Assembly: GCF_000381745.1 (NCBI RefSeq)
Contig: NZ_KB906980.1
Coordinates: 34,541 to 98,540 of the forward strand
Direction: 5' to 3'
From: Psychromonas ossibalaenae ATCC BAA-1528
Lineage (GTDB): Bacteria > Pseudomonadota > Gammaproteobacteria > Enterobacterales > Psychromonadaceae
Length of the DNA: 64,000 nucleotides
The notes under the pieces: generated by a model
Told to the model about the DNA's origin: nothing
What the model saw: the letters and a program-made list of their open reading frames with translations, nothing else
Database searches by the model: none
In this document: positions 49,725 through 58,806 of the stretch, one piece after another
How the letters are laid out: the number at the start of each line of letters is the position of its first letter
Position numbering within the stretch: the first letter of the stretch is position 1
Translations under genes and position numbers: made by a program

Positions 49725-52412
49725 ATGATTATCAAGTCCAAGTTAAAAAAACCGTCAAAACTAAAAAACGGGATTGAACGAACCCGTCTTTTAGAAGACT
49801 TCGAAGGTTATAAACTGGGTTTGATTTGTGCGCCGGCGGGTTATGGAAAAAGCACTGCAATTGCCGACTGGGCAGATGCACATGAAAACGTAGCCTGGTT
49901 TTCAATTGACAGTTTTGATGATAATCCCAGTCACTTCTGTAACTATTTTATTCATTCAATCGAACAGCTCCCGGCAGTATCATGCCCGGCATCTTTAGAG
50001 ATGGCCAAACAAAGTGACGACGCTGATTTTGTCAGCGTATTAAGTATATTATTCAATGAACTGTCCGGCCTGGAAAAACCATTACGCATAATCCTTGATG
50101 ACTACCACCATATCAAAAGCCCGGATATCCACCAGGCACTGGCATTTTTCATTAAACACATGCCTAATCACTGGCAGGTTGTTATCTCCAGCAGGACCAT
50201 GCCGGCCTTATCCGTTTCAGGTTTACGCATTAAGCAGCAGCTGTTTGAGCTGGTAGAAGCTGATTTAGCATTTACCGAGCAGGAAACATTAGATTTTTTT
50301 GCCGCCAGTACCGATTTCGAAACGGAAGAGAAAAAGCAGCTGGCTTTGAGGGATAATGTTGAAGGCTGGCCGACCGCCCTGCAGCTTGTCTCCATCTTAA
50401 GTAAAGACAGCAGCAGCTTTAATGAATGCGCGGAACAGATAGGTAAAAGTAATCATGTATATCTATGGGATTACCTCGATGAAGAAGTTTTTTCGGTCTT
50501 AAGCCAGGAGCTGCAGGACCTGCTATTACATATTGCGCCCCTCAATAAAGTCGACAGCAATATCATTAACAGCTTATGCTCCACCGAAGACGGGCATCTG
50601 CTGCTCGAACAGCTCAAAGAACACGCCGCATTTATTGTTCCCGTTGATAAGCAGCAGGACTGGTTTACTTTCACCTCCTTCTTCAAAGCATTCTTAGTGC
50701 ACAAAGCTAAACAGTGCGGTTCAGTAAAAAGAGATGACAAAGTCATTGCTGAGTTATGGCTGAACCATCAGGAGATTGCGGAGGCATTACCCCATGTACT
50801 TAAATGTCAGGATCAGCAGCTGGTTATCGCCCTGTTAAACCAGGCAGGCTGGAAATTATTTCATGACGGCCAGCTAAACAGCCTGCAGGCATGTTTTGAC
50901 CTTATTAAGCAGTCATTCTGGCTGCATCCGGAACTGGTGATCTTAAAAGTGTGGATGCTGCAGAGCCGTCATCAGAGTTATAAAGTGGCTCCGCTGATCA
51001 ATCAGGCGGAGAAATTATTTGCCGAGAATAATATTGTTTTATCGGATCAGCTTAAAGGCGAGTTTCTGGTTATTCATGCCCAGATAGCAATTAACCAGGG
51101 CCGTATCCACGATGCACTAGCACAAGCAGAACAAACCTTACTGCTATTACCGAGCAGCAATACACGCGCCAATATTGTAGCACAGGCCGTTATCGGAGAG
51201 TCTTATCACGGCCTTGGTAATTTAGAGCTGGCTTATCAGTATTTCCAGGAAGTAAAAATACTGGCCAATGAACAACAAATGTACCAAAGTGAAATATGGG
51301 CTGTTTACCAGCAGACTGAAATTCTTCAGGCGCAAAGCTTTCATCAGCAGGCAGATCAGCACCTCGAAGAGGCACTTAGCCTGATTAAAGAACACCACTT
51401 AAGCGCAATGCCTCTGCATGCGTTTCCTCTGCATTTCAAAGCACAGCGTGCTTATCAGGCTGGTCAGTTCAGCGTTGCTGAAGATTTCTGTCAACAGGCT
51501 TTAAGTGTTGTTTCCCCTTATGGCGAACAGTGGCTTTTATATACTTATACGCTGCAGGCAAAAATTGTTCTAGAGCAGGACGATTTAGTACGCGGGCAGG
51601 AACTGATTGAAGATATTGAACGCCTGCTGCGCAATAAAAACTATCACAGCGACTGGATAGCAGCGGCAAATTACGCACGCTTGAAATACTGGCGGGCAAC
51701 AGAAGATACCGCAGCAATTGAACGCTGGTTAACTACCGCCCCGCAGCCGGAACATGCCTTTAATCACTTTGAACAGTGCCATAACCGTAACCGGGTACGT
51801 GCACTGATTAAATTAGGTGATTTAGAGCAGGCAATGCTGATTGTTGAGCAGAATATTCAAGATGCCCAGCAGTGCAGCCTGCAGATGGAAATAAACCGCA
51901 ATCTAATCCTGCTAACCAGTATCGAAAGTAAGCTTAAACTTTTTGGTAATGCCAAGATTCATTTATCACAAGCAGTTGAATCGTCACTGTTTACCGGATT
52001 AAACACCTGTTTTATTCGTGAATCAGATAACTTAAAGCCGGTTTATCAGGATCTTGCCAAGGACCCGACACTAATTCACTCGGTAAAAGAGAAGCTGGTT
52101 AAACTGCTGTCTTTATCAGGGATTAATCTCGATGATGCACCTAAGAATCCGTTTGATTCTGCTTCGATTATTAAAATTAAAGCACATGCCCGCGCTCCAA
52201 GATTAGTTAAGAATATCCCGCTGACACCGAGAGAATGGCAGGTGTTAGGTTATATTCATGCAGGATACCGCAACCACCAGATAGCCAACTGCATGGGGGT
52301 TGCACCAACCACGGTAAAATCACACATTCGTAATGTTTATCAGAAACTTGGTCTTGAAGACCGCAATGAAGCGGTGCAGCTGAGCGAACAGCTGGTAACA
52401 CTGCTTAACTGA
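49725..52412 (+). CDS. malT: MalT, maltotriose-dependent transcriptional activator
   Basis: MalT is the STAND-family activator of the mal genes, driven by ATP and maltotriose. The 895 residues match E. coli (901). Walker A is APAGYGKST (about 36-44), Walker B LRIILDDYHH, then winged-helix and TPR-like sensor domains (about 430-800). The C-terminal LuxR-type HTH (about 830-890) contains LTPREWQVLGYIHAGYRNHQIA and TTVKSHIRNVYQKLGL, noted as landmarks. AGAGG precedes the ATG. It is divergent from malEFG and ends in a strong terminator. Confidence 0.96.
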   Translation: MIIKSKLKKPSKLKNGIERTRLLEDFEGYKLGLICAPAGYGKSTAIADWADAHENVAWFSIDSFDDNPSHFCNYFIHSIEQLPAVSCPASLEMAKQSDDADFVSVLSILFNELSGLEKPLRIILDDYHHIKSPDIHQALAFFIKHMPNHWQVVISSRTMPALSVSGLRIKQQLFELVEADLAFTEQETLDFFAASTDFETEEKKQLALRDNVEGWPTALQLVSILSKDSSSFNECAEQIGKSNHVYLWDYLDEEVFSVLSQELQDLLLHIAPLNKVDSNIINSLCSTEDGHLLLEQLKEHAAFIVPVDKQQDWFTFTSFFKAFLVHKAKQCGSVKRDDKVIAELWLNHQEIAEALPHVLKCQDQQLVIALLNQAGWKLFHDGQLNSLQACFDLIKQSFWLHPELVILKVWMLQSRHQSYKVAPLINQAEKLFAENNIVLSDQLKGEFLVIHAQIAINQGRIHDALAQAEQTLLLLPSSNTRANIVAQAVIGESYHGLGNLELAYQYFQEVKILANEQQMYQSEIWAVYQQTEILQAQSFHQQADQHLEEALSLIKEHHLSAMPLHAFPLHFKAQRAYQAGQFSVAEDFCQQALSVVSPYGEQWLLYTYTLQAKIVLEQDDLVRGQELIEDIERLLRNKNYHSDWIAAANYARLKYWRATEDTAAIERWLTTAPQPEHAFNHFEQCHNRNRVRALIKLGDLEQAMLIVEQNIQDAQQCSLQMEINRNLILLTSIESKLKLFGNAKIHLSQAVESSLFTGLNTCFIRESDNLKPVYQDLAKDPTLIHSVKEKLVKLLSLSGINLDDAPKNPFDSASIIKIKAHARAPRLVKNIPLTPREWQVLGYIHAGYRNHQIANCMGVAPTTVKSHIRNVYQKLGLEDRNEAVQLSEQLVTLLN

Positions 52413-52427
52413 TAATAACAAACTGCT

Positions 52428-52466
52428 AAAAAAGCTTACAACAGCCATGTTGTAAGCTTTTTTTTT
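52428..52466 (+). terminator. Terminator after malT
   Basis: A 16-bp stem (AAAAAAGCTTACAACA and its complement) with a 4-base loop and following T run, 15 bp after the stop. The A-rich left arm could also act on the other strand. Confidence 0.93.
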
Positions 52467-52544
52467 GCCTAAGACAGGAATACACGGCTCATTTCCTTTA
52501 TTAGATCTGATACCAATCCGCCTAAGTATCTGGTCATTTTTGCT

Positions 52545-52606
52545 GGTAAAAATAGCTAATGCCTGAGTTGCACTCAATCGCGCGCCTTGACCTTAACTAT
52601 TTTTCC
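52545..52606. repeat. Nested inverted-repeat element, possible interspersed repeat
   Basis: Outer arms GGTAAAAATAGCTAA (52545-52559) and TTAACTATTTTTCC (52593-52606) pair with one mismatch and one bulge. The inner part contains the small palindrome GAGTTGCACTC. Flanking GATACCAATCCGCC upstream looks like sequence I associate with repeated intergenic elements of marine gammaproteobacteria, from memory only. No transposase is nearby. Confidence 0.5.
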
Positions 52607-53048
52607 TACGAAAACTCTGAACACTTTATTAGCGGAAAGGTATAAGCCTAAGATTTCCCTGCTCTTATGCTGCTTCCAAAATTGAGTGATGATCGCCCAC
52701 TAACAGAGCCTCCACAGCAATCGAACAGCATAAACAATGCACTCAACGGTTTGAGCTCTGCACCAAATGAAGAAAAAGCAGTCTGCCTCTACTAATATCA
52801 CTGTGCATAAATATCTGACCTGGCTTACAGATTAAAAATAGACAGTAACGTTGTGATTTTGCCCATTTAATTACACTGACTACTATAAAGCTGTTTATCC
52901 TCTCCTCCGCATCCATATCAACAGTTCAATGCGGTCGATACTGCCGGTCCATATCATTCACAGAGAAGAAAAAAGGTGATTCTAAGAGCAGAAAAACAGG
53001 AAAGCAGCAGAGCGGTCTTAAACTGGAAAGGAGCATAAAAAAACAGAG

Positions 53049-53064
53049 TGTGACTCAGGTCATG
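53049..53064. promoter_or_regulatory. Candidate CRP site upstream of malK
   Basis: TGTGA-N6-TCATG matches the CRP consensus at eight of ten positions. It lies 329 bp before malK and about 150 bp before the MalT-like boxes, an arrangement recalling the multi-site malK control region of E. coli. Confidence 0.35.
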
Positions 53065-53211
53065 CATTTAGCGTTTACGGGGGCTGGACGACTGTTTTAA
53101 GCTGATTGTTATCTTTGATTTTTATGCTCTCATATTAAAAAAAAAGCACAAATAAACACTAAAACAGGAAATAGACCTTAATTGGCGGGATCTACTTCAC
53201 AATAAGGACTA

Positions 53212-53242
53212 CTCCGCCCCCAAATAAGCCTCTACGCCCCCC
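53212..53242 (-). promoter_or_regulatory. Paired candidate MalT boxes upstream of malK
   Basis: CTCCGCCCCC (53212-53221) and CTACGCCCCCC (53232-53242) begin 20 bp apart, about two helical turns, and read GGGGGCGKAG on the minus strand. A GGAGGA core also occurs at 53248-53253. The second box is identical to the 11-mer upstream of malE. Distance to the malK start is about 150 bp. Confidence 0.55.
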
Positions 53243-53392
53243 GGTTGGGAGGATGTTTCAGCACATAGCTTGGCGCAAAATCTTCCCATCAAATTTAATA
53301 CTTATCAGATTGTGTCCGTGTTCATATAGAGAAGTTATCACGCAGGGAAATCTGAACAATAATAAAACACTTAAGATAAGAAGGTAAAGTTC

Positions 53393-54538
53393 ATGGCTAG
53401 CGTTGTATTGAAAAAAATCACCAAAGCATTCGGTGATGTTGTTGTACAAAAGGATATCGACCTTGAAATCATTGATGGAGAGTTTATTGCTTTTGTAGGT
53501 CCATCAGGCTGCGGTAAAACAACATTGTTACGAATGATTGCAGGACTCGAAGATATTACAGCGGGTGACCTATATATTGATGGAGAGCGTGTTAATGATA
53601 CGCCGCCTTCACAACGTTCAATCAGCATGGTGTTTCAGTCTTATGCACTTTATCCGCATCTAAATTTAAAAGACAACATGACCTTCGGTTTACGTCTGGC
53701 GAAAACTGATCCAGCTGAAATTCAGGAGCGTCTTGATTACGCATCTTCAATTTTACAACTTGGCAGTCAGCTGGAGAAAAAGCCGAAAGAGTTATCTGGT
53801 GGTCAGCAGCAGCGTGTGGCAATCGGCCGTACTCTAGTTAACCGTCCGAAAGTTCTGCTTTTTGATGAACCTCTTTCGAACTTAGATGCATCATTACGTG
53901 TACAGATGCGTATTGAAATCACAAAACTACACAAACGTCTAAATTCTACAATGGTTTATGTAACCCATGACCAGGTAGAAGCAATGACAATGGCAGACCG
54001 CATTGTAGTATTAGAAGGCGGACGAGTTGCTCAGGTAGGCACACCGCTTGAGTTATACCATTACCCGTTGAACCGCTTTGTAGCCGGCTTCATCGGCTCA
54101 CCAAAAATGAACTTTATCAATGCAAAAGTTCTGGAACTAAGCAGCGAAGGCGTAAAAGTTAAACTGCCTAACGATTCACAATTAACCGTACAGGTAGAGC
54201 ACGATACACTGCAGATTGGTGATGCAGTCACAGTAGGTATCCGTCCAGAACATATTGATACATCACCATCAACTCAATGTGGTGACGGAGCAGGAACAGA
54301 TAAAACTAACGGTTACCTAACCGGTGAAATTCAAGTACTGGAACAGCTGGGTCACGAAACACAAATTTATGTAGAAGCTAAAGATATTGAAAGTGATCTG
54401 ATTATCCGCTATTTCGATGTGGCAAATGTCGCACTGGATCAGGAGTTCCATTTCACTTTCCCTGAGTACCGCTGTCACCTGTTTAAGGAAGATGGAACAA
54501 GCTGTAAACGTACTTATAAAGAGATCGGCGTTAAATAA
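53393..54538 (+). CDS. malK: Maltose ABC transporter ATPase MalK
   Basis: This cytoplasmic ATPase of MalFGK2 also restrains MalT when transport is idle. The 381 residues have Walker [10 protein letters not shown] (about 36-44), the Q-loop in [10 protein letters not shown], signature LSGGQQQR, Walker [13 protein letters not shown] and switch YVTHD. The C-terminal regulatory TOBE domain starts near 240 ([10 protein letters not shown]). It is about ten residues longer than E. coli MalK, mainly through a small insertion near 300 ([13 protein letters not shown]). It precedes lamB by 122 bp containing a stem-loop. Confidence 0.96.
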   Translation: MASVVLKKITKAFGDVVVQKDIDLEIIDGEFIAFVGPSGCGKTTLLRMIAGLEDITAGDLYIDGERVNDTPPSQRSISMVFQSYALYPHLNLKDNMTFGLRLAKTDPAEIQERLDYASSILQLGSQLEKKPKELSGGQQQRVAIGRTLVNRPKVLLFDEPLSNLDASLRVQMRIEITKLHKRLNSTMVYVTHDQVEAMTMADRIVVLEGGRVAQVGTPLELYHYPLNRFVAGFIGSPKMNFINAKVLELSSEGVKVKLPNDSQLTVQVEHDTLQIGDAVTVGIRPEHIDTSPSTQCGDGAGTDKTNGYLTGEIQVLEQLGHETQIYVEAKDIESDLIIRYFDVANVALDQEFHFTFPEYRCHLFKEDGTSCKRTYKEIGVK

Positions 54539-54546
54539 AGAATTCA

Positions 54547-54581
54547 TTGCTGAAACTAACTTACAAAGTTGGTTTCAGCAA
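54547..54581 (+). promoter_or_regulatory. Stem-loop between malK and lamB
   Basis: A 16-bp stem (one U-G wobble) with loop ACA and no U run lies 8 bp after the malK stop. A smaller ACCTA/TAGGT hairpin follows near 54593. Probably an RNA-stability or partial attenuation element; a full terminator is unlikely. Confidence 0.65.
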
Positions 54582-54660
54582 TAAGTAACAAAACCTACAA
54601 AGATAGGTAAAACCAACTGCTTAAATGATTTAAGCTTTATAACTTACTAGGAAATAAACT

Positions 54661-55953
54661 ATGAAAATCAAAACTCTTTCAGCGGCAGTCGCAGTAGCAT
54701 TGCTATCAAGTAGTGCATTTGCAGTCGAGTACCACGGTTATGCACGTTCAGGTGTTGGCATCAGCGATGATGGCGCTCAGTCATGTAGTGCTCAGAAACA
54801 AAAAGTAGGCCGTTTAGGTAATGAATGTGAAACTTATGCTGAATTAACTTTAAAGCAGGAAGTTCATAACAATGACAGCAAGATTTTCAATATTGCAACA
54901 ACACTAGCTTACACTTCAGACGGTTCTAACGACTGGGAAGGCACTGGTGATGATAATGATGCTGCTTTTGCAATTCGTGAAATGTATGCAACAGGTACCG
55001 GCGTATTAAATTTTGCTCCTGAAGCAACGGTATGGGCAGGTAAACGTTTCTATCAACGTAATGACATCCATATTGTCGATTTCTACTACTGGGATATCTC
55101 TGGTGCCGGTGCAGGTATCGAAGGAATTAAAGCTGGTAGCGGTGCGCTTAACTTCGCATGGACACGTTCTGACCGTGCAGATGGGTTTACAAGTGGTTCA
55201 ACAAGTGCCGTTACTGATGGCACCGGAACTCCAACTGGTGATACAGTAAACATTCCAGGCAACACAGGCGTTGCAGCAAATGTAAATAACTTTGATGTTC
55301 GTTACACTGGTCTAAAACTAGGCGCTTCAAACTCTCTTGACTTTGGTCTTACATACGGCATGGCTAATCTAACTGATGCACAAGAAGCATCAGGCAAAAA
55401 GGCCGATGACGGTGTAATGCTTACTGCGCAGTTAACATCTTCTATTCTTGGCGGTTTTAACAAAGCTGTAATTCAGTATGGTACTGAAGGTTACGCACAT
55501 GCACTTCGCTACTTTGGCGGCGGTAACTGGTACGGTGCAGAAAACACAGGTCAAAATGGTACAGCGTACCGTTTAATTAACTGGGGTGTTGTTCCTGCAG
55601 GCGAAAAAGTTGATATTGGCTACAGCTTTAACTACGCATCTTACGACCGTGATGACTTTGCTAATGCTCATGATTACTTTAACGTAGTTGTTCGCCCGTC
55701 GTACAAATGGAATGATTACCATAAAACAATCTTAGAAGCTGGTTACTACTCAGCAGACGATGATGCATGGGGTGAAGAAACGTTGAGCAAAGTGACTGTG
55801 GCTCAAGCTATCAGTGCTGGTAACGGCTTCTGGGCTCGTCCTGAACTACGTGTATTTGCTTCATACGTTAAAACTCATGAAGATGGTTCTACCTTCTCTA
55901 ATAGCGAAGACAATGAAGTAAACTTCGGTGTTCAAATGGAAGCTTGGTGGTAA
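54661..55953 (+). CDS. lamB: Maltoporin LamB
   Basis: This outer-membrane channel for maltodextrins has a 430-residue precursor with signal peptide MKIKTLSAAVAVALLSSSAFA. The mature start VEYHGYARSGVGIS, the GRLGNECETYAEL segment and KRFYQRNDIHIVDFYYWDISG match 18-stranded maltoporins, and the chain ends in an aromatic residue (MEAWW). Aromatic slide residues are plausible but were not mapped. AGGAAA precedes the ATG. Codon use looks like that of a highly expressed gene. A UUCG-loop terminator ends the malK-lamB unit. Confidence 0.96.
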   Translation: MKIKTLSAAVAVALLSSSAFAVEYHGYARSGVGISDDGAQSCSAQKQKVGRLGNECETYAELTLKQEVHNNDSKIFNIATTLAYTSDGSNDWEGTGDDNDAAFAIREMYATGTGVLNFAPEATVWAGKRFYQRNDIHIVDFYYWDISGAGAGIEGIKAGSGALNFAWTRSDRADGFTSGSTSAVTDGTGTPTGDTVNIPGNTGVAANVNNFDVRYTGLKLGASNSLDFGLTYGMANLTDAQEASGKKADDGVMLTAQLTSSILGGFNKAVIQYGTEGYAHALRYFGGGNWYGAENTGQNGTAYRLINWGVVPAGEKVDIGYSFNYASYDRDDFANAHDYFNVVVRPSYKWNDYHKTILEAGYYSADDDAWGEETLSKVTVAQAISAGNGFWARPELRVFASYVKTHEDGSTFSNSEDNEVNFGVQMEAWW

Positions 55954-55996
55954 ACACTACTGCTGATTAACCCTCCGGGTTATTTAGTTAATAATA

Positions 55997-56024
55997 AATA
56001 GGAGCTTCGGCTCCTATTTTTTTT
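55997..56024 (+). terminator. Terminator after lamB
   Basis: A 9-bp stem AATAGGAGC/GCTCCTATT with a C(UUCG)G tetraloop and a run of T, 44 bp after the stop. A smaller TAACCC/GGGTTA hairpin lies just before it. Confidence 0.95.
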
Positions 56025-56189
56025 ACCCGTAAGAAACACAATTGACTTAACCTAAATCCCCTCCACCACTTATGCAGAGTTCAAAGCAGATAAATTAAGC
56101 ACTCACTTTTAGGAACAGGAAAAAAGGTAAAGACAGACAGCATCAACGAGCACAGAACTCCCCTGACCGGCGTAAGATAAAAATACAGG

Positions 56190-56996
56190 TTAACCTTGAG
56201 GATAAAATTTTAAAGCCGTAAAGCCATAATTTCTGAAGCTGCTTTGTAATGCAGTGTGCTGCTTTGATGAAGAAAAGCTTTTAGTATAATAAGCCTGATG
56301 CTGACTTATAGCGTCAAACGCTCTATTATGCCCGAGCAGTTGATTAACCCGCTTAGCAATCGCTTTTCCCGAATCCACCAGATTAACCTCATTATCAAAA
56401 CAAGCGGCAATTTCCTTTTTCAATAATGGGAAGTGGGTACAGCCAAGCACTAAAGTATCAGGTTTCTCTTTTAAGCTTAACCAGGGCTGCAGTATAATCT
56501 GCAGCTGCTTTTTATCAACAGTTGCTCCCTGCAGTTTTTGTTCTGCTAATTTAACCAGTTCCGTAGAGCCTATTTTTAATACTTGTGCTGAAACGGCAAA
56601 CTGGGTAATTAACTCTTGAGTATAAGTCCGGTTAACGGTCGCCGGTGTCGCTAATAAACCAATCACACCGTTTTTAGTCATTCCGGCAGCCGGTTTAATG
56701 GCCGGTACAACACCAACAATAGGGATGGAAAAACGGGCACGTAAAGCTTGCAGTGCAGCTGTACTTGCTGAGTTGCAGGCAATAACGATAAGATCCACCG
56801 GCTGCTTTTCAGAAAAGCTCACTAATAAGCGGGTAATACGCTGAATAAGAAAATCATGATCCAGCTCCCCATAGGGAAAATAGGCATTATCAAAGAGGTA
56901 GGAATAACTAATATTAGGATTTACTTTTAATACCTGCGCAAAAACAGATAACCCGCCTACTCCGGAATCAAAAATAAGCACCTGTTTTACTGACAT
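56190..56996 (-). CDS. murI: Glutamate racemase
   Basis: It makes D-glutamate for peptidoglycan. The 268 residues have the two catalytic cysteines in ACNSAST and LGCTHFPLL, the start LIFDSGVGGLSV and the PYGE loop. It is divergent from trmA, with 143 bp between starts. Length matches typical MurI proteins of the group. Confidence 0.96.
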   Translation of the reverse strand: MSVKQVLIFDSGVGGLSVFAQVLKVNPNISYSYLFDNAYFPYGELDHDFLIQRITRLLVSFSEKQPVDLIVIACNSASTAALQALRARFSIPIVGVVPAIKPAAGMTKNGVIGLLATPATVNRTYTQELITQFAVSAQVLKIGSTELVKLAEQKLQGATVDKKQLQIILQPWLSLKEKPDTLVLGCTHFPLLKKEIAACFDNEVNLVDSGKAIAKRVNQLLGHNRAFDAISQHQAYYTKSFSSSKQHTALQSSFRNYGFTALKFYPQG

Positions 56997-57139
56997 TGTT
57001 CACCAACTGAAAATTATTTTATAGCTGCATAGTTTAACCTGTTAATAATCGATAAAGAAATAAAATGAATTTTTCTGGTCAAGCAGCGGCCGCTCCTTTA
57101 AAATTCAGCCCCATTATAAATACCAACCAAGAGGTTACA

Positions 57140-58237
57140 ATGAGTCTGCAATTTGTTGATCCAGATAATTACGAAAATCAGTTAAATGCTAAAAAAGAGC
57201 AGTTTAACGAGCAATTTGCAACATTTAACCTGCCTGAATTGGAATGTTTTGCATCACCAAAAGTAAATTACCGTATGCGCTCTGAGTTTCGCGTATGGCA
57301 TGATGGAGATGATCTTTATTACATTATGTTTGATAAAGAAACAAAACAGAAAATCCGTGTAGATCAGTTCCCGCCGGCAAGCAGGCTTATTAATGATCTG
57401 ATGCCCCTGTTAATTGAACTACTAAAATCATCTAAAGTACTACGTTATAAACTGTTTCAGGTAGATTTCCTATCCAGCTTAAGCGGTCAGGTTATTGTCA
57501 GCCTGCTTTACCATAAACAGTTAGATGATCAGTGGTTAGTTGAAGCACAGCGCATCAAAGCAGAACTGAGTAGACAGTTTGATATCAACTTTATCGGGCG
57601 TGCTAAAAAGCAGAAAGTTTTACTAGATCAAGACTATGTCGTGGAAGAGTTAGAAGTTGACGGCCAGAAACTGATTTACCAGCAGATTGAAAACAGTTTT
57701 ACCCAGCCTAATGCAGAGGTTTCCATAAAAATGCTCGAATGGGCTATCGACTGTACGCGTGACAGCCAGGGTGACCTGTTGGAACTTTACTGTGGTAACG
57801 GCAATTTCTCATTAGCATTAGCTAAAAACTTCAATAAAGTACTGGCAACTGAAATTGCTAAACCATCAGTACATTCGGCACAGTTTAATATCGCCAAAAA
57901 CAATATCGATAATGTCACTATTATCCGTATGTCAGCAGAAGAGTTTACCCAGGCAATCAACGGGGTACGCGAATTCAATCGTTTAGAAGGCATTACTTTA
58001 AGCGATTATCAATGTAATACTATTTTTGTCGATCCGCCGCGCTCCGGCCTTGATGATGAAACAGTGAAAATGGTGCAGACTTACGACAATATTTTATATA
58101 TCAGCTGTAATCCGGATACCCTGAAAAACAATCTTGAAGTGTTTAATGAAACTCATATTGTTAAACGTTTTGCTTTGTTTGATCAGTTTCCGTACACACA
58201 TCATACAGAAGCCGGCGTATATTTAGTTAAACGCTAG
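57140..58237 (+). CDS. trmA: tRNA (uracil-5-)-methyltransferase TrmA
   Basis: It makes m5U54 in tRNA using SAM. The start at 57140 ([15 protein letters not shown]) has AGAGG upstream and gives 365 residues, as in E. coli (366); an in-frame ATG at 57065 would add 25 unsupported residues. The SAM motif is [24 protein letters not shown] is conserved, the nucleophile is the cysteine in YISCNP and the general base the glutamate in HHTEAGVYL. Divergent from murI. Confidence 0.96.
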   Translation: MSLQFVDPDNYENQLNAKKEQFNEQFATFNLPELECFASPKVNYRMRSEFRVWHDGDDLYYIMFDKETKQKIRVDQFPPASRLINDLMPLLIELLKSSKVLRYKLFQVDFLSSLSGQVIVSLLYHKQLDDQWLVEAQRIKAELSRQFDINFIGRAKKQKVLLDQDYVVEELEVDGQKLIYQQIENSFTQPNAEVSIKMLEWAIDCTRDSQGDLLELYCGNGNFSLALAKNFNKVLATEIAKPSVHSAQFNIAKNNIDNVTIIRMSAEEFTQAINGVREFNRLEGITLSDYQCNTIFVDPPRSGLDDETVKMVQTYDNILYISCNPDTLKNNLEVFNETHIVKRFALFDQFPYTHHTEAGVYLVKR

Positions 58238-58301
58238 AGGGCCGCAAAGTAGAGGCAGTACAAATTTGATATTTTGTACTGCTTCTTAATGCGCAGCTGC
58301 T

Positions 58302-58637
58302 TCAGGGTAGCTCAATATAAAAAAAGCCGACTGCCCTCACCCACTCACCAGTTTCTGCAGGCCTGCTGTCGTCATTAAATTCATTTGTAGTTAGTAATTC
58401 GATTAATAAATCCACTAAATAATACAAACTGTTTTCATGCTGACAGGTACCTTTGTATAGCCCTACTATTTCATATTCGTTGTCAGGCAGAGCTGTTATA
58501 GACGGACTACGCGATTGAGTTTTATCGACTTTATCCAGCCATAGAAATATATCCGCTTCAGCCTCCTCACCAGCAGAGAAACACTCATAGACATGCTGAT
58601 CTGAGCCCTGATAATCACAAATGATCTCAATTCCCAC
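58302..58637 (-). CDS. Hypothetical acidic protein, start uncertain
   Basis: I do not recognise this 111-residue acidic protein, which has two cysteines near its start and one at about 65. The first in-frame usable codon is the GTG at 58637, but the frame stays open about 45 codons further upstream without ATG, GTG or TTG. That part would encode TKDYPCGCDAEGKITLSLLA, which looks coding. Either the gene starts at GTG or its true start was lost by a frameshift. It is isolated between trmA and a prephenate dehydratase gene. Confidence 0.5.
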   Translation of the reverse strand: MGIEIICDYQGSDQHVYECFSAGEEAEADIFLWLDKVDKTQSRSPSITALPDNEYEIVGLYKGTCQHENSLYYLVDLLIELLTTNEFNDDSRPAETGEWVRAVGFFYIELP

Positions 58638-58648
58638 GGCTAATAAGC

Positions 58649-58717
58649 TTAGAGTGATTTTTCCTTCAGCATCACAGCCGCAGGGGTAATCTTTAGTATG
58701 CGGACTTTTTGTTTCAT
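58649..58717 (-). CDS. Possible 22-codon frame upstream of the 58302 gene
   Basis: An ATG at 58717 with GGAAG seven or so bases upstream opens a frame MKQKVRILKITPAAVMLKEK plus two residues and TAA. It ends 12 bp before the GTG at 58637. It lies in a different frame from the downstream gene, so it is either a leader frame or the original start of that gene put out of frame by an indel. Confidence 0.3.
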   Translation of the reverse strand: MKQKVRILKITPAAVMLKEKSL

Positions 58718-58806
58718 GGAGAAGCTTCCAGAATAAAGATCTGAAATGATAAGAGACTAGTGAGTACTACTTTATTAAGGGACGATAAATGTCAGAGCAG
58801 CTTTAA

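Larger units (their letters stand above)
52467..53392. other. Gene-free stretch between malT and malK
   Basis: About 930 bp without a supported gene; short frames lack ribosome sites and family resemblance. It holds a hairpin element near 52545-52606, a CRP-like site at 53049-53064, a MalT-like GCGGAGGAGA on the minus strand at 52901-52910 and paired MalT-like boxes at 53212-53242. Length and content suggest a decayed insertion plus the malK control region. Confidence 0.6.

Noticed and set aside
52320..52577. Minus-strand frame of 85 codons after malT.
   Set aside because: It runs through the malT terminator and antisense to the malT HTH; no ribosome site.
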